From: CAYJEQ01 sp964370185
GTDB lineage: Bacteria > Bacillota > Clostridia > Oscillospirales > Ruminococcaceae
Direction of reading: 5' to 3'
Length of the DNA: 28,674 bases
Assembly (NCBI GenBank): GCA_964370185.1
Contig: CAYJIJ010000030.1
Coordinates: forward strand, 1-28,674
The notes under the pieces were generated by a model. That model saw only the letters and a program-made list of their open reading frames with translations, was not told the DNA's origin and ran no database searches. A program made the position numbers and the translations under genes. Shown here one piece after another: positions 24,160-28,674 of the stretch (positions are counted from its first letter, which is position 1; each line of letters begins with the position of its first letter).

Positions 24160-24609
24160 ATGAAGAAATTTTCATTCTCCCTCGAAAGGGTGCGAAGCTT
24201 CAAAGAGCAAGTTGAGCAAAATATAAAAAATGAACATACTGAAATTTTGCAGTCCATCAAAAAAGAAGAAGAAGTGCTCATGGCTTTGGAAAAAGAATTT
24301 TTACTCCAAAGGGACAAAATAGAACAAGAAAAACTACAGGGCTGTACGATAAATACGATAACATTATATGAAGCATATTTAAAAAGTTTAAGAGATAAAA
24401 TTAAAAGGCAGGAGCAGGTTATCGCCGCACTTAAAGTGAGGGAGAAAAAGAAGCTTGCTGAGCTGATAGAGGCAAAGAAAGAAACAAAGACTCTCGACAT
24501 GTTAAAAGGCAAGCGTGAGGTGGAATACAATAATCTAATTCAAAAAAAAGAAGAAGAATTTATAGATGAATTTGTATCCAATACCACTTCAAAAGTCAAT
24601 GCTGGGTAG
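24160..24609 (+). CDS. fliJ: Flagellar export protein FliJ
   Basis: FliJ (149 aa) is the central stalk-like chaperone of the export ATPase. The protein is almost entirely a charged coiled coil, starting with KKFSFSLERVRSFKEQVE (the conserved N-terminal L/V-pattern) and continuing in long Lys/Glu heptads to residue 140. The length is normal. A GGGG ribosome site lies about seven bases before the ATG. The place after fliI is diagnostic, since the sequence family itself is weakly conserved. Confidence 0.88.
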   Translation: MKKFSFSLERVRSFKEQVEQNIKNEHTEILQSIKKEEEVLMALEKEFLLQRDKIEQEKLQGCTINTITLYEAYLKSLRDKIKRQEQVIAALKVREKKKLAELIEAKKETKTLDMLKGKREVEYNNLIQKKEEEFIDEFVSNTTSKVNAG

Positions 24610-24663
24610 ATAGTTTGCACTTTTGTGCTTCCTATATATATTTAAGGGAAAGGAGGGAAATGA

Positions 24664-25617
24664 ATGCAAATGGTAATGACACAGGCAGTACCCACCACTC
24701 CAGTACAGCAAAATACAAGCTATGAGAGCAATACCTCTAAAGACAGTAGCAAGACGGATTTTGCCAAGATGCTTTCCGAGCAAATTAAATCTGTTCAGAG
24801 CAAGACGCAGACAAATGAAGTCCCAAACGATAATGAACAAGCGATGCTACTTGCAATGCAGATGATGATGCAAAATCTATCCGAAGCTTCTCCTACCACA
24901 GAGCAAAGCTCAGCGGTTTTATCAGAAATGCTTACAGAAGTGGTAAATCTACAGCAACAAACAGCTAAGGAAGAAGAAAAGCAGATAAATGTAAATGGCT
25001 TTAATTTAACCTTGGTGGACACCGAAGAAGTTGGAAAAATTATTCCGATTACCGAGGGAGAAAACGGCGAGCAAGCGTTACTTTCAGAAGGGTTTGAAGA
25101 TGGTGAGAATAAAGAATTTAAACTATCCGATACCACACAAGTAGCCCAGCCAATTTCGCAGACAGTGTTGGCACAAAATGTTACACAGCCGACAGCGCTA
25201 ACAGCCGAGCAAGTTTTAAAGGATGAGTATTTGCAGGAAATAAAATCGCAGATTACTACAAATATTGCTTCAGGTAATTACGACTTTGAAATACAGCTCG
25301 AGCCACAAAACATAGGTAAGCTTATCATTAAAACTACCTATGAAGCTGGAAAAGCGATAGTTTCAATCATTTGTACCGACCCTGAAACCATGCAAATCAT
25401 GGCAAAAAGTGCGGGCGATTTAGCCGCGATAATTGAAAACCGTTCGGGACAGTACACACAGGTAATAGTTGAAAACCCTGCTGAGGATTATCTGCAAAAT
25501 TTTGGCGAGCAGAACAAGCAAAACAATGATAACGCTCAAAACCAAAATCAAGGCGAAAAAGACAATGACGAACATGCAGTGGATTTCCTGCAACAACTTA
25601 GATTAGGTCTTGCATAA
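24664..25617 (+). CDS. fliK: Flagellar hook-length control protein FliK
   Basis: FliK (317 aa) measures the hook and switches export from hook to filament proteins. The N-terminal two thirds are low-complexity and Gln/Thr/Glu-rich, with runs of Met and Gln. The conserved C-terminal domain is near residues 195-275 (DFEIQLEPQNIGKLIIKTTYE...AGDLAAIIENRSGQYTQVIVEN). The ending is Asn/Gln-rich. The ATG at 24664 lies six bases after AGGAGGG; an out-of-frame ATG at 24660 is ignored. It is followed by flgD, as in other Firmicutes. Confidence 0.92.
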   Translation: MQMVMTQAVPTTPVQQNTSYESNTSKDSSKTDFAKMLSEQIKSVQSKTQTNEVPNDNEQAMLLAMQMMMQNLSEASPTTEQSSAVLSEMLTEVVNLQQQTAKEEEKQINVNGFNLTLVDTEEVGKIIPITEGENGEQALLSEGFEDGENKEFKLSDTTQVAQPISQTVLAQNVTQPTALTAEQVLKDEYLQEIKSQITTNIASGNYDFEIQLEPQNIGKLIIKTTYEAGKAIVSIICTDPETMQIMAKSAGDLAAIIENRSGQYTQVIVENPAEDYLQNFGEQNKQNNDNAQNQNQGEKDNDEHAVDFLQQLRLGLA

Positions 25618-25641
25618 GAAGAGCGAAAGGAGTAAAATGAT

Positions 25642-26151
25642 ATGAGTGCTATAAATGGCTTAGGGGCAGGTTATGGAACGATTTATCAAGGTGCGGACAG
25701 AACTACTGAAGGTCAAGATGGTCTGAGTATTGATGATTTTTACATGTTACTTGCAGCACAAATGCAATATCAAGATGCTGATAACCCAATGGATACCGCA
25801 GAAATGATGTCCATGATGGTGCAGACACAAATGATAGATGCAATTACACAAATGGCAGTGACAAATACGATTACATATGCTACCTCAATGATGGGCAAAA
25901 GTCTTACAGTTGCAGAAGTAGATTACAACACAGGCGCATATACAAACGAGTATATCACAGGTGTAGTAACAGGAGTGGTACTTGGGGAAGACCCAATACT
26001 CTACATTGATGGAAACCCATATTTGATGAGCCAGGTTATGGCGGTGGGTGAAGTGCCACTGGAGGAAGAAACTGAAACACCTGAAGAGGGCACGGACACT
26101 GAAGGTGAAACAGAGGGCACAACCGAAACCGATACAAACACAACAATATAA
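25642..26151 (+). CDS. flgD: Flagellar hook-capping protein FlgD
   Basis: FlgD (169 aa) caps the growing hook and is needed for FlgE assembly. Its N-terminal signature is DFYMLLAAQMQYQDADNPMD (about residues 31-50), followed by a conserved helix and the segment SMMGKSLTVAEVDY. The C-terminus is a simple Glu/Thr-rich tail (about residues 138-169) rather than a large FlgD tudor/Fn3 region, so this is a short member, as often seen in Firmicutes. AAAGGAG lies nine bases before the ATG at 25642. Confidence 0.93.
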   Translation: MSAINGLGAGYGTIYQGADRTTEGQDGLSIDDFYMLLAAQMQYQDADNPMDTAEMMSMMVQTQMIDAITQMAVTNTITYATSMMGKSLTVAEVDYNTGAYTNEYITGVVTGVVLGEDPILYIDGNPYLMSQVMAVGEVPLEEETETPEEGTDTEGETEGTTETDTNTTI

Positions 26152-26166
26152 TATCGGAGGAAGGCT

Positions 26167-26562
26167 ATGGAGCTAAACAAATTTCAGAGCATAAATGAAC
26201 TTAAGCTCCGCCATCAAGTCGGTATACAAAATAGTAAGGTAAATTCAAACACCACTCAAGCCAAGACGGACAGTTTTTCAGAAGTGCTTAGAAAGAGCAT
26301 GGAAAACGACGGCGTACAGTTTTCAAAACATGCTTTGGCAAGGATGAATGAGCGTGGAGTTAATTTTACCGAAGATCTTATAAGCGATTTGAACGGAGCC
26401 ATAGAAAAAGCAAGAGAAAAAGGCGCTAAAGATGTGGTTATTATAGGTGCGGAAAGTGCTTTTATAGTAAATATTCCAAACAATGTTGTAATAACTACTA
26501 TGAACTCAGGCGAAATGAGAAACAATATATTTACCAATATAGACAGTGCGGTATTAATATAA
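26167..26562 (+). CDS. Flagellar operon protein of the TIGR02530 type
   Basis: This 131-aa protein has the recognisable FSKHALARMNERGVNF motif (about 52-67) and an ending with FIVNIPNNVVITTMN and then IFTNIDSAVLI. This matches the small conserved flagellar operon protein placed between flgD and flgE in Firmicutes (TIGR02530); its molecular role is not known to me. A GGAGG ribosome site precedes the ATG. A gap of 84 bases separates it from flgE. Confidence 0.85.
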   Translation: MELNKFQSINELKLRHQVGIQNSKVNSNTTQAKTDSFSEVLRKSMENDGVQFSKHALARMNERGVNFTEDLISDLNGAIEKAREKGAKDVVIIGAESAFIVNIPNNVVITTMNSGEMRNNIFTNIDSAVLI

Positions 26563-26646
26563 CCGGACCATTATGGAGGTTTTCGCATTAATCCGAATGA
26601 TTATTGTAAACTTCGCATTGTCGATATTCACGAAAGGATGTAAGTA

Positions 26647-27573
26647 ATGGTTAAATCAATGTATGCTGCAATTGCTGGACTGCGCACCCATCAGTCAAAA
26701 ATGGATGTTATCAGTAATAATATTGCGAATGTTAATACGTGGGGATTTAAAACGAAATCTGCAAACTTTGAAGACGCACTATATCAAAACATCATCAACA
26801 GTTCCGAAGGTGACGACGGCACAGGTGCAAACGGCCCAACAGGTGGTACAAATGCTTCACAGCTCGGTTATGGTGTAAACTTAGGCTCTATTACAGCAAA
26901 CTACACCACAGGTAGTCGTGGTTACACAGGTGATGGCTACAACTGCATGATAAACGGTACAGGATTTTTCATCGTAGCAAAACCAAATACCGATATCGCA
27001 GCCGCAGACGAAACAGATTTGACAACAAGCGGACTCTATCTATCAAGAGTTGGTATATTCAATGTAGATGGTAATGGATACCTTGTTGATAATTTAGGTA
27101 ATATCTTAGTAGGTTTTGCCCCTCAAAATGTTACCACTCCTGGCACAGCATTTAGTACCGATGCACTTGTGCCAATGAGAATACCTGCACAAACAACTGG
27201 TTCAGCAGGTGAAAGATACCAGCTTGAGTCGGTATCAATAGGAACAGATGGCGTAATCACAGGTATTACTTCCACAAACACAAAAATTACAATCGGACAG
27301 CTTGCCGTTGCATCCGTTGAGAATGTAAACGGTCTTGAGCAGACATCAGGTTATCTCTACTCGATGGGCGCAAATGTAGGACAGGTAAAAGCTATACCAA
27401 CAGTTTCCACAACAACGGGCGATATTTTAAGCGGATACCTTGAAATGTCAAATGTTGACCTTGCCACAGAAATGGCAAATATGATTACAACCCAGAGGGG
27501 TTATCAGGCAAACTCAAAGATTATAACAGTAACCGACGAAATGCTTGCAGACTTAGTTAATATGAAGAGATAA
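26647..27573 (+). CDS. flgE: Flagellar hook protein FlgE
   Basis: FlgE (308 aa) forms the hook that joins basal body and filament. The N-terminus has the rod/hook signature SMYAAIAGLRTHQSKMDVISNNIANVNTWGFK in its parts AGLRTHQ and NNIANVNTWGFK. The C-terminus has the hook/rod ending VDLATEMANMITTQRGYQANSKII. The Gly/Thr-rich middle is short, so it is a small hook protein, close to the size of firmicute FlgE/FlgG proteins. Its position after flgD and the TIGR02530 gene argues for hook rather than distal rod. AAAGGA lies eight bases before the ATG. A strong hairpin follows the stop. Confidence 0.9.
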   Translation: MVKSMYAAIAGLRTHQSKMDVISNNIANVNTWGFKTKSANFEDALYQNIINSSEGDDGTGANGPTGGTNASQLGYGVNLGSITANYTTGSRGYTGDGYNCMINGTGFFIVAKPNTDIAAADETDLTTSGLYLSRVGIFNVDGNGYLVDNLGNILVGFAPQNVTTPGTAFSTDALVPMRIPAQTTGSAGERYQLESVSIGTDGVITGITSTNTKITIGQLAVASVENVNGLEQTSGYLYSMGANVGQVKAIPTVSTTTGDILSGYLEMSNVDLATEMANMITTQRGYQANSKIITVTDEMLADLVNMKR

Positions 27574-27585
27574 TTAATTATCTAA

Positions 27586-27619
27586 TAGCTATAAGGGGGC
27601 AAGCGCCCCCTAATAGCTA
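27586..27619 (+). other. Strong GC-rich hairpin between flgE and flbD without a T-tract
   Basis: The arms TAGCTATAAGGGGGC (27586-27600) and GCCCCCTAATAGCTA (27605-27619) pair over 15 positions with a single A-A mismatch, around an AAGC loop. The plus side is followed by A5, not by T, so it is not a standard intrinsic terminator. It may protect or define the 3' end of the upstream transcript, or be a processing site. Confidence 0.6.
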
Positions 27620-27637
27620 AAAAGAAAGGTGACCACG

Positions 27638-27844
27638 ATGATTGAACTTACAAAACTAAACGATGAACTTATTATGATTAATCCAAGTCAAATCGAATGC
27701 ATTGAAATTATTCCCGAAAGCAAAGTAATAATGATGAATGGTAGATACCATATAGTAACAGAGAGCAAAGATGTTATAATTAAAAAAATTATTAAATTTT
27801 ACAACCTATGTAATTCAAACCCCTTAGTTAAATTTGAGGATTAA
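27638..27844 (+). CDS. flbD: FlbD/SwrD-like flagellar operon protein
   Basis: The 68-aa product starts MIELTKLNDELIMINPSQIE, a pattern typical of FlbD family proteins, with the middle IPESKVIMMNGRYHIVTES also characteristic. The Bacillus homologue (SwrD) increases motor power; it lies next to motor and hook genes there as here. I place the start at ATG 27638, six bases after AAAGGTG; a GTG at 27629 overlaps that site. It sits between flgE and motA. Confidence 0.88.
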   Translation: MIELTKLNDELIMINPSQIECIEIIPESKVIMMNGRYHIVTESKDVIIKKIIKFYNLCNSNPLVKFED

Positions 27845-27885
27845 AAAGTTTGAAAATAAATTTTAAGCTTTATAATATATAAAAG

Positions 27886-27963
27886 CCGTTTTTCTACTCT
27901 GCTAAGGCGGATAAACGAAAAACGGGACACAAATTAAACCATCTATTATGGTAGTTTTGTGTC
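27886..27963 (+). other. Two successive hairpins between flbD and motA
   Basis: First, CCGTTTTTC (27886-27894) pairs with GAAAAACGG (27917-27925) around a 22-base loop. Second, GACACAAA (27926-27933) pairs with TTTGTGTC (27956-27963), with an inner stem ACCAT/ATGGT (27938-27952, loop CTATT); it is followed by TTT. The pair could attenuate or partly terminate transcription before motA. No known riboswitch consensus is evident. Confidence 0.4.
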
Positions 27964-27989
27964 TTTCGAAGAAAGGAATGGTCATACTT

Positions 27990-28674
27990 ATGGATATTTC
28001 AACACCTTTTGGTATAGTGCTTGGTGCAGTGCTTATTGTAGTGTCAATTATGTTGGGCGGAGACATAATGGGCTTCTTTGATGTCGCAAGTATTATGATA
28101 GTAGTGGGTGGTACATTTGCAGCGGTAATAGCGAGCTACCCTTTTGGTATGCTTAAAAATACACTGAAGCACTTTCCGAAGATACTATCGGGAAAGGGCT
28201 TTGAAGTAGAACCTACAATAGAAACACTTGTTGAATTTGCAAACTTAGCAAGAAAAAATGGTCTACTTGCACTTGAAGAGCAGGCAAACGCACTACCCGA
28301 CCCATTTTTCAAAACAGGAATAATGCTTGTGGTAGATGCCATAGAAGCGGACAAAATAAGAGAGCTACTTGAAACAGAAGTAGCGAGCATGGATAAGCGC
28401 CATGACGATGAAGCAGGCATATACGATAAAGCGGCGGCATTTGCTCCTGCGTTTGGTATGATAGGTACACTTATCGGTCTTATCAACATGCTTGCAAGCA
28501 TGGACTTATCAGCGGGATCTTCTTCCTCACTCGGCTCAAGTATGTCGGTTGCGCTTGTTACAACACTCTATGGATGTATACTTGCTAACCTTATTTTCAT
28601 GCCGATTGCAAAAAAACTAAGAGTTAGAAACGAAGAAGAGATGCTGTACAAACAGCTTATAATAGAGGGAGTAA
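27990..28674 (+). CDS. motA: Flagellar stator protein MotA (truncated by the window end)
   Basis: MotA, with MotB, forms the ion channel that drives the motor. The first 228 codons are visible. Membrane helices are seen near residues 8-26 (GIVLGAVLIVVSIMLGG), 31-49, 150-170 (APAFGMIGTLIGLINML) and 183-205. The cytoplasmic loop (about 55-145) holds KRHDDEAGIYDKAAAFAPAFGMIGT, typical of MotA/TolQ/ExbB proteins. I place the start at ATG 27990; an in-frame ATG at 27978 is too close to the AAAGGA site, though the chosen start is rather far from it. Full-length MotA is about 260-270 aa, so roughly 35 residues and the motB gene are expected beyond the window. Confidence 0.92.
   Translation, partial: MDISTPFGIVLGAVLIVVSIMLGGDIMGFFDVASIMIVVGGTFAAVIASYPFGMLKNTLKHFPKILSGKGFEVEPTIETLVEFANLARKNGLLALEEQANALPDPFFKTGIMLVVDAIEADKIRELLETEVASMDKRHDDEAGIYDKAAAFAPAFGMIGTLIGLINMLASMDLSAGSSSSLGSSMSVALVTTLYGCILANLIFMPIAKKLRVRNEEEMLYKQLIIEGV

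Noticed and set aside
26573..26647. A 24-codon hydrophobic open frame ending in TAATG at the flgE start
   Set aside because: The TAATG overlap is suggestive of coupling, but no ribosome site precedes its ATG and the peptide matches nothing known, so I do not annotate it.
27886..27963. A c-di-GMP class I riboswitch between flbD and motA
   Set aside because: GGGACACAAA and ATGGTAG recall parts of that aptamer, but the GNRA-capped first stem and the GCC and GGGTTACCG core segments are missing.

Overview
The window is an AT-rich chromosomal segment of a flagellated Gram-positive bacterium, most likely a member of the Clostridia. The reasons are strong GGAGG-type ribosome sites, sigma-A boxes with 17-base spacers, a SigD-type flagellin promoter, and a flagellar operon of firmicute type that carries flbD (swrD), a TIGR02530-type gene and a ylqG/ylqH-like pair. 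No ribosomal RNA, tRNA, transposase, phage gene or CRISPR array is visible, and I cannot name the species.

Layout. Positions 1-800 hold the first codons of a leftward gene with a long leader, and a frameshifted gene that looks like a CrtO-type acyltransferase. Positions 920-8430 are a leftward housekeeping block: ddl, a DUF1934 (YwiB-like) gene, argS, a degenerate methionine-synthase-like gene and a FapA/DUF342 gene, closed by a terminator, then cca. Positions 8430-9215 have no gene. They hold an element of five to six back-to-back hairpins and a sigma-A promoter whose leader can fold into a compact multi-arm RNA ahead of a rightward NusG-domain-II gene. Positions 9700-15475 are a leftward motility and chemotaxis block (cheA, cheW, cheR, cheB, then flagellin under its own SigD promoter), with a second repeat element between cheB and cheR.

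From 15540 rightward a palindromic divergent promoter serves cheA on one side and, on the other, a FliK-C-like gene plus an FlhB-C-terminal-domain gene. A leftward PilZ gene follows. From 18442 a strong sigma-A promoter drives flgB-fliE-fliF-fliG-fliH-fliI-fliJ-fliK-flgD-(TIGR02530-like)-flgE-flbD-motA. MotA runs off the right end.

Working together: FliF, FliG and MotA are motor parts; FlgB, FliE, FlgD, FliK and FlgE build rod and hook; FliH, FliI and FliJ energise export; flagellin is the filament; CheA, CheW, CheR and CheB signal to the motor; the PilZ protein probably couples c-di-GMP to motility. The points most worth checking are the missing flgC between flgB and fliE, the two hairpin-rich repeat elements, the structured leader, the methionine-synthase-like protein that has lost its zinc cysteine pair, and altered signature residues in CheA, CheB and the PilZ protein.
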